This document shows, piece by piece, positions 13,734 through 42,750 of a DNA stretch of 64,000 bases (positions within the stretch are counted from its first letter, which is position 1; each line of letters begins with the position of its first letter). The DNA lies in the NCBI GenBank assembly GCA_013398295.1, contig VZSF01008207.1, positions 1,547,821 to 1,611,820 of the forward strand, in the 5' to 3' direction. The notes beneath the pieces were generated by a model. It had not been told where the DNA came from, searched no databases, and saw nothing but the letters and a program-made list of their open reading frames with translations. Source of the stretch: Chionis minor (lineage: Eukaryota > Chordata > Aves > Charadriiformes > Chionididae). A program made the position numbers and the translations under genes.

Positions 13734-16700
13734 GTATTTGAAACCAGACAGTGCGAGTGTGGAACTAAAGAAGAAAACAATCCATATGTTATCCTTTTCT
13801 TACTTTGCTGCAGGATTTCTAACAAAAAAAGGTCTAACGTAGACATGCCTGTATCTTCAAGAAATTCAGTTTTGGATCTGAAAACTGTGGAACCGTGCAA
13901 TTCTATTTGCAGTCAATGCAGAAGAATATAATAGGCATGGGAAAAGGAGGCAAAAGGTGAGCTGGAGGCCCTAAGTCCAGAGTCGCAGCCATTACTGAAT
14001 CCCCAGTGGCCGAATCTGTATCGGATTCAGTTACTGCTGTAGCTTACAGAGCCATGTCAGCAGCTTTTCAATAGAAAGCAAGTCTCTAAATAGACTCCAT
14101 CACTATGTTGCACTTGTCTGCATTGGGCAGAAGAGGGAAATAGCTCCTTCACCCTTGATCAGCGGAAAAAAGTTCACATCTTTTTATCTCAGGTTACAGG
14201 GCTGACATTGGAAATATACTGTGCTTTCTATTACTGTGTGCTTCATATTTTCCTTATTGTGCTAAGCAGCTTATTTTTAGCTGTAGTGACTGAATATTGG
14301 AAAAGAAGATTTATTTCTTGACTTGGGCATTTAAGACAACATAAACGCACTGCAGGTGATGTCCAGCCTCTATTTTAAGAGACCCTTGTAAACAATTATT
14401 TAACAAGGTATTTGCATTCTGTAGCTTAAGGCTTGTCTACAAGCTAAGACTTTACAGTTGAAGTCTGCAGGATTAGTCAAAGCAGCAAGAAATTTGTAAA
14501 TTGGGTCAAGAATGCTAATTAAGACATCTTAAATACAGAAAGAACTTGATCATTCAGCAGCACTGGAGAGGTTAGACCAGTGTTCATGTCTTTTCTCGTA
14601 AATATGCAGTAGGCTTAGGGCTATACTCAGGCTGCTTGACTTAGGTGCCCAGCTGTAAAATCCCAGACCAAAGAAGTGTCCAAACTTCCTTGCTGAGAGC
14701 TTGACTGAGCTGTCCTCTGGCTGCTGCGAGAAGGTGGTGGCTGCTGGCCATATCTCCTCCTCTGGGGTGGAGAGGCCGAGCAGGAGGGCTGGCAGACAGA
14801 GGACACAGCTCTGCCCTCATGCATCAACCAACAGGGCAAGGACAGCAGGAGCAAAATGCTTCCAGTGGAGCAGGGACTTAGAAACTGGTGCTTTGTGCAG
14901 GTGTAAGGACTCAGGAAAGCACTCAGATTCCCTATGGAGGAATGGGTTGTTCTTGCCATCTGCATGGCTGTGAAATGCGTTTCTGAAGGATTTTTTTTTT
15001 TTTCCCCCAAGTCTGCCTGGCTGCAACTGCCTTTTCTCCACACCCACATGCAGGTTTCTTTCCAAAATGATTCCTTTCATCAGCTGAAAGTTTGTAGAGG
15101 AGGTTATGAGATGTAAAATCTTGCGATGCTTTAAATGGATTTCAAAGTCTCCTACTCTGATATAACCAGCAAATGATACCTCTTCTCTGGAAGCGTACCT
15201 GAGATGCTGTTGGTCCTCCAGGGTTTATATATTAACGTGATATCCAAAGAGGCAAGGAATCAGAATTGTCAAAATGAACTTGCATTTGTTTTGTGGCATC
15301 AGGTAGACAAGTTTCTGCCTGGTCCAAGTCACACTAACCCTTAAGGATAATATGTCATGTATTTGAAGACATCCTTTTTAGTGCTGATTAGCATCAGAGA
15401 AAATATAAGCCGGAGATCTGAGTTTTGCAGTACCCCTGTGAAAGGGAAGCTTCTGCAAATAGCATGAGACCTACTGAAAGCTTTCTAGATATTTCCTATT
15501 CAAGCACCGGTCAGATATTATTTCTTCCAAGCATGAATTCTATGGACAAAGGATGCAAGTAAGCAGTCTGTCCACAAAAAAGACATAAATAGGATTTGGG
15601 GAGCACAGAAATATCAAAATATTTCTCAGTTAATAGCTGTTCTTTTCTCAAGCACAATAATTTAGGAGTAAAGAGAGGAAAAAACCCAAGAGACTTCTTG
15701 GCTGAGACTATTATCGAGATTTAAAATTATAATAATGGGAATCTATTTTTAACAAACTGTTACTGCAGTGTTTACTGCAGTTAAGAATAATTGTTATGAT
15801 AACTCAATTTGTGGTTAATATTTTTAAAACATACAAGAAAAACATTATTATAAAACTTTTTCAACCTCTACAATTATCTTCCACTTTTTTACATTACGGA
15901 CTCTTTGATGGCACAGTGGGGGGTAGGAAGAGAGCATATTTCTTTCTAATTTCTGTCCACCAGTTTCTGAACGGAAGATTTAAACAACAGCTTTGGAGGA
16001 TGAAGGACTGACTCATTTGTCAACCTCCCAGGTAAACTTTGGGTAGCAATTGTTGAAATTTCTGAATACAACAGTGCCTCAGTTTTGATCTGGAAGGACC
16101 TAGTATACCAGTGAGATGATTTCCAAGTATGCCTGTTCCTTGAGGACCTGATCTTGCTAACCAAACTTATAGTTAGTGGCAACTGTGGGGAGGAGAACAA
16201 TAATCATAATCCCAAACTTCTGGGAGTTTTGATGCTGAGAAAGACGCAATGCTAAGAATGTATTGACATGAAGAATATTAACAGTGCACAGAGGTTAGGA
16301 ATTGAAGACCTACGTGTTTAAAATACTGCTGTGCCATCTCTACTGCTACAATTTTCTCTTTTAACGTGCCTCCTGGGACACATGACTATTCTGATGACTT
16401 ACTGAGAAATGTCACCGTACGCAGTGGGTCAGCTTCAAGGCCTGGCAGATTAGGTCTGCCAGCTTTGTGAAGTCCACAAAAAAAACACGTGCAGGTCTGC
16501 ATCCATCCTTTCATTTTTTTGAAGCTATGCAGAAGCTGTTGCTAAGCAGCAATTTCAGTTTGTTTGGTGGTTTATAATGTGTTTTTATAAAAGGAAAAAT
16601 TATTATGTTACTGTTGATACTGAAGTAAAACCTACAAATAATCTCATCTTTTTCCAAAAACCTGTCTATGGAGTTCTAAAGATCAGAATGCAAAGATGCA

Positions 16701-16899
16701 TAAGACATGCTTTCAAAACACTGAGTTTAGGAATTAATTAAAAGATCTTACTTCCCCGTTCCACTTCCTGTGGCTATGAGTTTTGAAACGTTTAAGAAAA
16801 ATGCAACTCCTAAAATATTTTTTATTGAAGACTGTTTAATAACACCTTCTCTATATACTTGAAACTTTTGGCCTAATGTCAAGACAATGATGCAGAAGA

Positions 16900-17600
16900 C
16901 ATCTACAGCTGCTTGTACAGACAACTAGACGTACCCTCAGATCTAAGAAAGCTGATTGATATTCAAGGATCCCCTCCTCCAAGCTCAATAAGCAGAAACT
17001 CCTCAGGCAAAAATGCCAGGAGACCTGCATGGATGAACAAGGAGGTTGTGGCAAAATTCAAACACAAAAAGGGAGTACACAGAGCATGGAAGCAGGCACC
17101 TACAGGCCATTCAGCTTCATATCCATTCCCAGGAATGTGGTAGAGCACCTAATCCTGGAAACCGTTTCCAGACACATGAAGAACAAGAAGGTGATCAGGA
17201 GTAATCAGCATGGATTCACCAAGGGGAAGTCATGCTTGACCAACATGATAACCTTCTGTGATGAAATGACTGGTTAGTTAGATGAGTGGAAGTCAGTGGA
17301 TATTGTCTACCTTGACTTCAATAAGGCTTTCAACACTGTCTGTTTAAGATCCTCATGGAGAAGCTGGTGAATTATGGACTGGATGAGCAGAGAGTGAGGT
17401 GGATTAGTTTTCAGTCCAGGTCTAGGGGATGGTGATTGGTGGAACAAAGTCTAGTTGGAGGCCAATAATAATACTCAAAACCCAACTGGACATGGTCCTG
17501 GACAACCTACCATGGGTGGCCCTGTTTGGGTGGAGGGGTTAGACAAGATGACCTCCTGAGGACCCTTTCAAGCTCAAACATTCTGTGATTTTGTGATGCA
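16900..17600 (+). mobile_element. CR1 LINE fragment with decayed reverse transcriptase
   Basis: The plus strand carries CR1 ORF2 remnants. ggatcccctcctccaagctc and gccaggagacctgcatggat come first, then a jump into the reverse transcriptase (YRPFSF..IPRNVVEHLILE, then QHGFTKGKSCLTNMITF, and YLDFNKAFNTV in another frame). It then jumps again to the 3' end (ctcaaaacccaactggacat) and the tail attctgtgattttgtgatg. Comparison with the normal CR1 order shows at least two internal deletions, plus in-frame stops and frameshifts, so it is dead. It lies antisense to DSCAM. Confidence 0.88.
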
Positions 17601-19972
17601 ATAACTTCCGCTGAAATGTAGAAATGTACAGCACAATACATTTGGCAGTCTGAATTATAAAAGAATAACCATGCCAAATACCCAGATCATTCTGAAGTTC
17701 TGGTGCATGTCTCAGACTCAGTATGCCAAAATCACTTTTATTCCTTATTTACTATTTACTGTGACTTTAGGTATGATTTCTCTATTGTTCTTTACAAAAT
17801 TATTGTTATTGTTTCACGGCAAAATCCTTGCATCTTTTAGCTTCCATGTCTGAGCTGACTTCATGAAACTGAGTCTTGTTTATGTAAACTAAATGTCAAG
17901 AAAAAAGTGTAGAAATCCAGAAGTCAGAAGCAGTTTTGACTGCTGGCCTAAGTGCGTGTCTCAGCACCAGCTGACTGCAAGGGAGAAGGTCTACTAGAAG
18001 ACTTACAGTGGGCTTAGAATACGAGGCAATCAACTATCATGCATTACTAATTGGAGTTAAGAGTTGTGTGTAACATGTAGAAGTTCTGAAAATACAGTCC
18101 TAATTCTTAGTTACAGTGCTAGAAATGATCAATTACTAAGCTTGCCTAGACATCTGATGAGACATCTAAATATAATTCAAGCTGATGGGCTGATCAAATA
18201 TTTTGATTCAGTTTCCAGGAGCATCACAGCAGGGTGTTGTCAGCCCCAGAATACAACTCATTGAAACTTGATGACCCCTTTTTCTCCTCTAATGAAAAAG
18301 CGTTGAGATTTCCTACTAATCATTATCTCAGTTTGGAGCAACCTCAGGTCTCAAACACTGCCTGTTGGATAAAACAGATGGTTGGATCAGCAGGCTTGAC
18401 TTTATAGGTACAAGAGACTCCTATGAGATGCTTGGGAAAAGCAAGGGAAAAATCAGTGACATGAGTTGGGATTCCTTCAGAAACTCACAGGAAGTTCTTT
18501 GAAGACAAGCCTCAGGTGGTCTAACATTTTGCTTGCTCATACCAAACACTTATGGTAGCAACAAGCTAAGAAGTAGGTGCTGTAATAGCTCAGTTATGGC
18601 TGACAAAGTCTTCGCTTACAAACTCCATCATTACTTTTCTTAAGTATAGTTGCAGCCTTGCCATTGGGTACGTAAGTTTTGAAATGTCTATCAAAATAAC
18701 TTTTTGTTACAATCTTTCTGAGGCTGTCTTATAATTGTTGGGAATTATTTTGAAAACCAAATACTACTTATTGCAGACTCCTAAACCTTTATTGCAATCA
18801 TAAAAGTTGCAGCAGGTAGCATTACAGGCAGTTTGAAAAGTGAGATAAGAAATTAGGAAGGAGGAGGCATAAGTTATTGAAAGTGACGTTGTACAAGAAA
18901 GAGATGGAGTTGGGGAGAAGAGAACACCATGAAAAGTAATCTTGAAGAACGGTCAGTCATCTCAGATGTCCTCATCTACTTGATCTAAATACTTTAACTA
19001 TTTTATTTTGTCTCTGTGTTCCTGAGTGTAGAGTTACTTTGATTAATTATATTTGAATTATTAAGTACTTCCACAGAATTTCTGAAGTGATGGGTGAAAA
19101 AAGATAAATGCCCCATAAGCCTTTCCTCACTAATTTGAACACTAAAAACATTGGTCTGTCTGGTACTACTGAAAATTCTTTCTGCCCATATGTTTTGTTT
19201 AAAGCCCCTCATAAAGTAACCTTTAGTAACATATTATTAATACTGATGGGCCAATATTCAAATTGCTCCACTAGAACATTCAGTTTTTTCCAAGGTACTG
19301 AAGCTAATTAATTATTTCACAATACATTTAATTTCCTTACTGCAAAGGAAAGCTAAAGCCAATCAAGAAAAGCAAGTACAAGTTCAAGCCAGTTAAACTA
19401 ACAGAGCTAAAGATGGCTACAAGTCTGTAAGTCACTAGAGGGGCTTTGATGATGTTCCAACCCCAGAAGCTTTTAACTCAAGCACAGGGACCAAATTTTG
19501 GTGCTGTATACCCTCAAGAAAATTGCTTTATATGGAATATATTAGAATATTTCCAAATACTAAATATGCATAAATAATGTATTTGGAACATGAAAAGAAG
19601 AGAGTAAGCTATTTGTTAAAGAAATGAAAAAAATGTTTGTTGACTGACTGGGAGGAGAGGGCTGCAATTTTGACTTAGCTGTGAATGCAGATGCTTCCCT
19701 TTAGCAGAGCAAGTACAAATATTTATCTTACTTTTTTCCGAGCTAGAAATGAAAAATATTTCTATCTTTATCTATTTCTACAGCTCCTGGGTTTGTGGTT
19801 CTACTCTGTGACTACATAGAAATCAGCCATTTCTCTCACTATGTTATTTCCCTCTTATCTATCTGTATGATACACTAATTTCCTGCCTTGCCTATTTTAA
19901 CTTCATACTTTCTGTTTGGTCTTTTTCTTCCCATGCTCTTCTTTTAGCTTTCTTTTGCAAAAACCTTTATGC

Positions 19973-19990
19973 TTTTTTTTTTTTTTTTTT
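19973..19990. repeat. Poly(T) tract of 18
   Basis: Eighteen consecutive T, preceded by a pyrimidine-rich 60 bp and followed at once by CAG. On the plus strand this resembles a very strong splice acceptor; on the minus strand it is a poly(A) run. Other T-runs occur at 403-419, 1707-1720, 14991-15003, 24182-24197 and 29891-29905. Confidence 0.7.
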
Positions 19991-20202
19991 CAGTGTCAGG
20001 TCCTGCTTTTGAATGACCTTCCTGATACCATTGGTTATCTTCCATTTCTCTGCCCTCACAACTGCTTTTCCATTTATGGTGTATATTAAGCAAAAGACTT
20101 TAGTTTATTCATTAGTCTTTTTTATATATATGAGCACTACTGATTACTTTCTGTGAATATAAGTAGCCCTACCCACACTGACAAATTTATATACTAACTA
20201 AA

Positions 20203-20223
20203 AATAGAATAGAATAGAATAGA
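20203..20223. repeat. (TAGAA)n microsatellite
   Basis: About four uninterrupted copies of the pentamer TAGAA in the last intron. This short repeat is common in bird genomes and probably varies in copy number. Confidence 0.75.
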
Positions 20224-21087
20224 TCATGTTTTCAGACAAAGCACACAAATGTAATTGTGCCTTTTTCCCATTTGAATCCTCATCCACGATGTCACATCAT
20301 GTATTCTGTAACAAAGACTGACAAATATTCTGAGGATATTTTATCATGTATTTGATCTCAGAGTATCACAAGTAATCTACCTATGCTATTGTGCACTAGG
20401 GTACCAGAAGAAACAAAATTCTTTGTGAACTGGAAACTTGATTGAGCCCAATAAATGGATGTCCCTCAGGCACCATCAGTCAGTAAGAAGTTGGAGTGGG
20501 TTGAAATTTGTCTGAAGGCAGAAGGCTCCATATCCCCTGAGCTATTGCACTGTCCTCATTTTCTCCATTTTTAATTATCCCCCTTTAGATAATCCTAGTT
20601 TGATATTGGGAGATGTCAAAGACAGAGTGTAACAGGTCAAGAACATCACGGAAGGGTTATTACATCTTTGGCAAGCTACAAGGCAGAGGGGATAGTACAT
20701 CTTTTACAATCTGTCTTTATGAACTGTTCTGATAGCAAAACTTTGGTCTCAAGCACAAAGTGTTGCTGTAAGACACTATTAGTGGGTGGTTTGAGTTGGA
20801 CATGGGCATATGTACACCATATGGTCTTATTTATACCAGAAGAGTCTGTTGCCTGGCGGCTGCAGCTGTAGAGGAACGGATTTGATGGCCTAGATAGTCC
20901 CTGTCTGTTCTTAGATTTCCAAGTTCCTCATTTTCCTGTATACGGGAGAACATACTCAAATGCTACATTAGCAGGGATAAAAAGCAATTATCTCTGTAAG
21001 TAGTTACAGGATATACTATGCACTTTCTTTCTTCCTTGTGATATGCCCTCTCCTGTTAACCAGCCTGGGCATGGGGTGAAATGCTCA

Positions 21088-28758
<7,671 letters not shown>

Positions 28759-28908
28759 TTGTTCCTGGCCGGGCATCAGAAACATCCACCAGTGGTCCTG
28801 TAGCTTGTGACACAGACTGGTAATGTACCGTGTGGGTGACAGTCAGCGACTTCTGCTTAGATGTCTCTCCAAAGTCAGCATCAGTGAGCAGAACCGTTGA
28901 TCTGTCAT
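28759..28908 (-). CDS. DSCAM: DSCAM exon: cytoplasmic tail segment 3
   Basis: A 150-nt symmetric exon (phase 1 to 1) between TTTACTTACAG/AT and GAACAA/GTAAGT. It encodes [20 protein letters not shown], then [20 protein letters not shown] and [10 protein letters not shown]. This is low-complexity-free but probably unstructured cytoplasmic tail. [14 protein letters not shown] is the best-conserved stretch of the segment within the family. The HYQS tyrosine is a possible phosphorylation site by inference only. Being symmetric, the exon can be skipped without loss of frame. Confidence 0.94.
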
Positions 28909-37444
<8,536 letters not shown>

Positions 37445-37475
37445 CTCATAAGCATTTCAGCCAAACTCTTTGCGT
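37445..37475 (-). CDS. DSCAM: DSCAM 31-nt micro-exon, proximal cytoplasmic tail
   Basis: A 31-nt exon, too short to show up as an open frame, recovered from the phase chain. TTTTCTTCTAG/AC completes the Asp codon left by the transmembrane exon. It then encodes AKSLAEMLM and ends in AG of a Ser codon at ATGAG/GTAAGA. The peptide DAKSLAEMLMS joined across the two introns is the family-conserved start of the cytoplasmic tail, nearly the same in DSCAML1. It sits alone between introns of 6.6 kb and 5.7 kb. Because 31 is not a multiple of three, skipping it alone would frameshift the tail; skipping it together with the next exon (31 + 116 = 147 nt) would not. Confidence 0.92.
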
Positions 37476-38971
37476 CTAGAAGAAAACAGAAGAAATGTCA
37501 TCACAAATTAAAATCTATTTGATAAATTTAGTATTAGGAAGTAAGTGATTTGAATCAGCCATGTGAAAGACCACTGTTGTTTCTCAGATCAGAAGCAAGC
37601 ATAAAATAAACTCTAGAAGTCTCCATTTTTGCTGAAACTGCATTTCACTGCATTACAGCTTTCTGTTTCAGAGAATCCTATTCCTCAGGAGCACCAAAAA
37701 TGCTTAGAGAAGTACAAACTAACTAGAAAACTGGCTCAACTAGAAGAAACTACAGAAACTTACTAGAAGTAGAAACAGTTTAGCAAATAATAGAGATCTC
37801 TCTTCCTCTGTGCCACAGTTAGCAAGTGGAAGGAAGGTAAGGAAGGAAGAAAAGGCAAGAAGACAGAAATGCTGACATCCATTTCTGGGCAGGACCCAAA
37901 CCCAAGCTGGAAGAGCAATTGCTGACCTGCTGTTTCCAAACCAAACCTGACTGCACAGGCATCTGAGCAAGGGAGGTTGGCAAGGAATCGACTTGTTTGC
38001 TTTCTCTCAAATATGAAATCTTTTCCAATAGCAACGATTCACAACTGCTACTGGGTCTTCAGAGGACAGTCTATACACAAAACCGGAGGTAGCTTATTCC
38101 CATGTGGATCAGCCCTGCAAAATGAGGCACTGATGGAGGAGAAATATTCCTCTTGTTGTTGTCATTGCTGTTATTATTAGCATAAAATCCTTTGGAGATG
38201 TCGTTATTCTGGTACATATCAGACCAAAGGACACAGCTGAAGGTTGGTTCACCCGGTGTTCTTCAGGTAGCTTTCTGTAAAACTTTATCAACATAATATA
38301 AGAATTTCTGTAGTGTTATTCAGCAGAAATAGACAGCTATGCTTTGTTCTCCTGCAGTCTGCCACTAAGCAAACTCACTTAAAAATGCTGACTCTGGAGT
38401 CCTTAAGTATATCACACAGCAACAAAGCAGCCTTTTGTGCAACCAAGTGAAGCAAATCTGAGAAGAAAACAATTCCAAGTTCTAAGTCTTCAAGGAACTC
38501 TCCTACTATGTGAAACTTTATACTACTTTTATCTGCTGCTTGTAAATCTACCAGCACATGCCAAGACATTTACTGAATTTGTCTTTGTTTTCTCCATTTC
38601 ACTTCTGAAACTGTTTTTATTCTTCCTCTTGAGTCACCTACATTTACAACAATTTCTTTGCTTGTGATCCTATTAAATAGCCTGCTTTTAAAATTCAGAA
38701 GATGCAGGCAGAAACAAACCACCATCTTAATGCATAACTCTGGCTACATTTAAATTCATTTTTAAAAGGAATGGACAAAGGACTCTTTTTTTCCATAAAA
38801 ACCCCCCCACAAAACTTTACCATCCACTTTCTACATTCTGTGTTTCTGACACTGTGCCAGCTTGCCTATCTATTCCTCACCTACTACTAAGGAAGCTGAA
38901 ATACTGTGCTTCCTGTAGGTCTGTCTTCTTCACTCCTTTATTTTTAACATTCCTCTATCCCTTTTCAGCGC

Positions 38972-39060
38972 AAAGCATAGAATCATAGAATCGCAGAATG
39001 TCTCAGGTTGGAAGGGACTGATAAGGATCATTGCGTCCAACTGGCATGGCAGATTCCTGG
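38972..39060 (-). mobile_element. CR1 LINE 3'-end fragment
   Basis: The printed strand starts catagaatcatagaatcgca, the inverted CR1 tail, followed by caggttggaagggactgata and ggatcattgcgtccaact, the inverted 3' terminal region. It is under 100 bp, strongly truncated, in sense with DSCAM (minus strand), within the intron between the transmembrane exon and the micro-exon. Confidence 0.85.
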
Positions 39061-41339
39061 TGAAGGAAAGGATCCTTCATCTGAGATATCCCATTAATCC
39101 AAACAGTGCTCCATTTAGGCAGTCAGACTTCTTATTTTTGCTGTGTTTGAAATCAGCTTTTGCTCTTAATACTTTTGTAAGTGGTACTACATAGTAGATG
39201 ACAATGTCTTTATCATCAGTCTACCCCTGCTGCTGCTCCCCGACACCAAATCATGTTTTTTTCAGTAATCTTTGTGAAGCTTTTTGTTATTCTAGCAGCA
39301 CTAGGATCATGAAGAGACTTAAGCACATGTTGTCCCTCTGGCACACCTAACAAGGGTGGTCTACTATGCAAATATTGTTTTCATCCAGCTAGCAGCTTTT
39401 GCAAAGCAATTCTTGCCTCCTTAGGAGAAGGCTATGAATATTTCTGCAAGTAATTTACAACTCAAGAAAAGCTGAAAGGACAAAGTTGAAGGTTGCTTAG
39501 CCCAATGTCATTCAGTTTCCTTTTTAGATTTTTTTATGAGGATTAAATGACAAAGAACCTCCCTCACATGTTCTCAGGTGCGGCACAGCATATAGCTGTG
39601 TTCCATGCTGCATCTGGAAAAAATGTTATGTTCTCATCATTAAATGTATGTGGCATATATTCAAATGCATATTTACCTACACGCATTCTTGGTCAAAGAC
39701 ATGCAAAGGAGATTGTGCATCTTGAATCAAAAATAACATGAGACATCATGCAAGATCACACTGCATGTCAAAAGCTGAACAAGGAAGCACTACAGAAAAA
39801 AAAAGTAACCCCATCAACAGGGTTATAACGTACTAACTATTCAAGCAGATTGTTACAATGGTTAGCAGCATTACTGTAGTTAATGACAGCTGTACTGGGA
39901 ACACAGGCTGGTGTAGGACTGGACCAAAACAAATGTTCCAAGAAGATAAGGGATCTTATGTATCTGTCAAAGCAAAACTCAGAAGCCTAAAAGTAACTGA
40001 ATATGATAACGGTGCATCCAAAACATCAGCTACATCAGGAGAAATGCTAGTTTCACAAAATAAAGAGTATCGACTATAGATTGTAGTGTGTATTTCCTAC
40101 ATTACACTTTAGATCAGCAAATTGAGAATGCTTCATAAAAACAGTCAGTATCCCTGACAGTGTCCTATCTCCCAGCTTCCAGGTGGGGAAAACAAATCTC
40201 CGGGAAGCCATGAACGACAGAGTGAATGGAGCAGTCTTCCACTCCAACCAAGCATCACCCCATGCCTTAGTGAAAAAGACAAACTGCTCCTCACTGTGGG
40301 TTTGACACGTGACTGGGCTGACAGGCACCGACCCGGCGACAGCTCTCACTTCCATCTGCTGGGGCAGCCACCTTTAAAATCCTTAACACATTTGGCTTGC
40401 CCCCTGGGAAATCAGGGGCTGCAATACAGTTTTAAATTGCATGCTGTGACTCCTGAACTCTCATGCCGTGCTGATACCTTCTGCTTGGATTAAGGTGAGT
40501 TGGATTTGAAAACAGAGGGAAAACCATTACGGTAGTAGTGGAGCTAGGTTAATAGTAAGGAGAAAGAGTGGTAAGTCATCAGGTTTCTTTTAAAATGAAT
40601 GTTGATCTATTGAATGCCTGCAGGAACTCCAGCAGTCAATTGACCTTATTGTGACCTGACCTGTGGAATTACTAAACTGAGCAAAAATCAGGGCTTTTCT
40701 GAAAACTCTGCTTTCTTTCTAAACAGAATACTCTGGTGGAATAAATCATACTGGGTGTTACAGAGGAGGAAGACAAAAGTTTACCTGTCCCTACATGCTA
40801 AAACAAGGAGTAAAAGGATTAAGAATGGAGAGCCTGCTGTTCTTATGTTATATTTGCCCCATAGAAACCGGAACTACAAACCCATTGTCTATAAGCACAG
40901 ATACATATGTTCGCATGCAGAATGTACTGCAAATAAATCTGCAATTCCCAATCCTCTTTGTCAAGCAGGTTCAAAGAATACACATTTTCTGGAGCCACAA
41001 AAGCAAGAATTACATCTGTAACTCGTATACATTCTTTTAGAAGGTCCCACTGTGGAAACTATTATTTCTGATGTAGACTAAAGTTGATGGTGGAATCATG
41101 ATTTAGGAAAAATGAATCCTGTGCCTTAAAGAAACCGCAGCAGGTGATGTATATCAAGTGATAATGACACAATTTCAATTTTAAAACTAATTCAAATGGA
41201 AGCTGAACACAACAACTACTAGAGCAAAACATTTTTTTTAGTTAGGAGATCAGAAAAACTTGCACATAGGATTTTTTTAGAGAACTTACTAAGGAGTTCT
41301 CTGGAACTGCATGAACATGAAGTAACCTCCAGAAGAGCA

Positions 41340-42750
41340 GAAAATGGCTAAGATGGGATCAGTCTTCAAAAAAAATGAACAAAACCAATTTGATTTACTG
41401 AAGTCCTATCAATCAGATCTTGTCAATGAGCAAAATGATGAAAAAAAATGGAATAAAGCTTGATGAAATGAATTAAATGAGATAGAGAAATTGAGGCCAA
41501 TCAATACAGACATGGTCAATCAGCTATGTTAAACAAAGCTGATTTTTTAAAAATGAGATTAGAATTCACTAAGAATTGATGAAATTGAAAAAACTCTCAC
41601 TGAGATATGATTAAATAACATTAAAATATTATATTTATATTTCTCCAGAGTAAAGTTTTGGTACCTCAAAATATTTTAATAACAAAGTAGCATGATACAA
41701 AAAATTAACACAGCAGCCATTTTACATAGGTTTCAAAATATTCAAAATACAATTTTAAGCAGAGAATCATTGTTCAGTGTTCATTTTAATTATGCACTAT
41801 GGGACATCACACTGTTGGTACTTTTATCAGTGGTCAGGAGTAAATGAAATAATATCTGATAAAAATTTGAAAATGACACAAGAATTAGGGGGCTAAAATA
41901 TGATCAAAATGCCAGGTCACCAAGGCATAACAATCTGGATCATTAGGTAAGTTGGCCACGAGTTAGCAAATTATCTGATTTAGTATAAGGTTATATATCA
42001 AGAATACAAGTGATAGCTATACAATGAAGAATGTTATCCTGTTGCACTGTAATCAGAGAATTGTCAGAAGATCTTAATGGATAAGATGTTAAATGCAAAC
42101 TCTTAAAATAATGCTGTACCCAAAAAGGTGATTCTTGCAGATATAGGCAGAAGACGGTAAAGTGAAAGAAGAAAGGCTGTTACCACTCTATCTGTTGCTG
42201 GTATGTCTGTTGCTGGAATACTATGTTAATTTCTAGCATACACAGATGAGGAAAGCTAATGAAAGACTGCAAAGGGAACAGAGAAAAGCCTTGAAATTAA
42301 TAAATGATGGGAAAACAACACAGACAAATTCAAGAAGATTCATCTGTTTCATTTAGCAATGAAAACATTAAGAAATTATTTGGTTACCAGCATGTAAAAG
42401 GAATATCCTCAGAGACTGAAAATATAAAAAAAAGAACTTCAGTCCCTGTATGGCAGCCAGAAGTATAGCCGGTACAGATGGCTGGGATGTTGAGCTGTAG
42501 CTTGACGTTCAGATAAGAAGCGAGACGCAACTTTCACAGAAATGGTAGTTAAATCTAACAAGTTTTAGCAAAACTACTGGTGAATTCTTTATCACTGCCT
42601 GTGTTTAAGTGATGATCAGATATTTTTCCGAATTCCTGTATTCTGAGGGGAAATAATTGAGAGAAGTCTTATGTTTTGCAAAAGCCATACTGGCCAGTAA
42701 TCACCAGCCTTCCTTAAGGAACAGTAACTCAAGAATCTATGAATGCTTTT
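41340..42750 (+). mobile_element. Ancient CR1-type LINE, about 1.4 kb, heavily decayed
   Basis: The plus strand follows the order of an old CR1 reverse-transcriptase region and 3' end over about 1.4 kb. Examples are gaaaatgacacaagaattag at 41870 (equivalent to the FADDTKI active-site stretch), ccaggtcaccaaggcataac and aatctggatcattaggtaag next to it, aatgctgtacccaaaaagg near 42110, gcaaagggaacagagaaaag near 42270, and agaatctatgaatgc at the end. Mutations and indels have removed all reading frames. The divergence is far greater than in the other CR1 copies here, so this is an insertion predating them. The borders are approximate. Confidence 0.7.

Noticed and set aside
20650..20930. Possible old CR1 3' end (gatggcctagatagtccctg)
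   Set aside because: Only about 35 bp resembles the CR1 terminus, without a tail repeat or upstream match.
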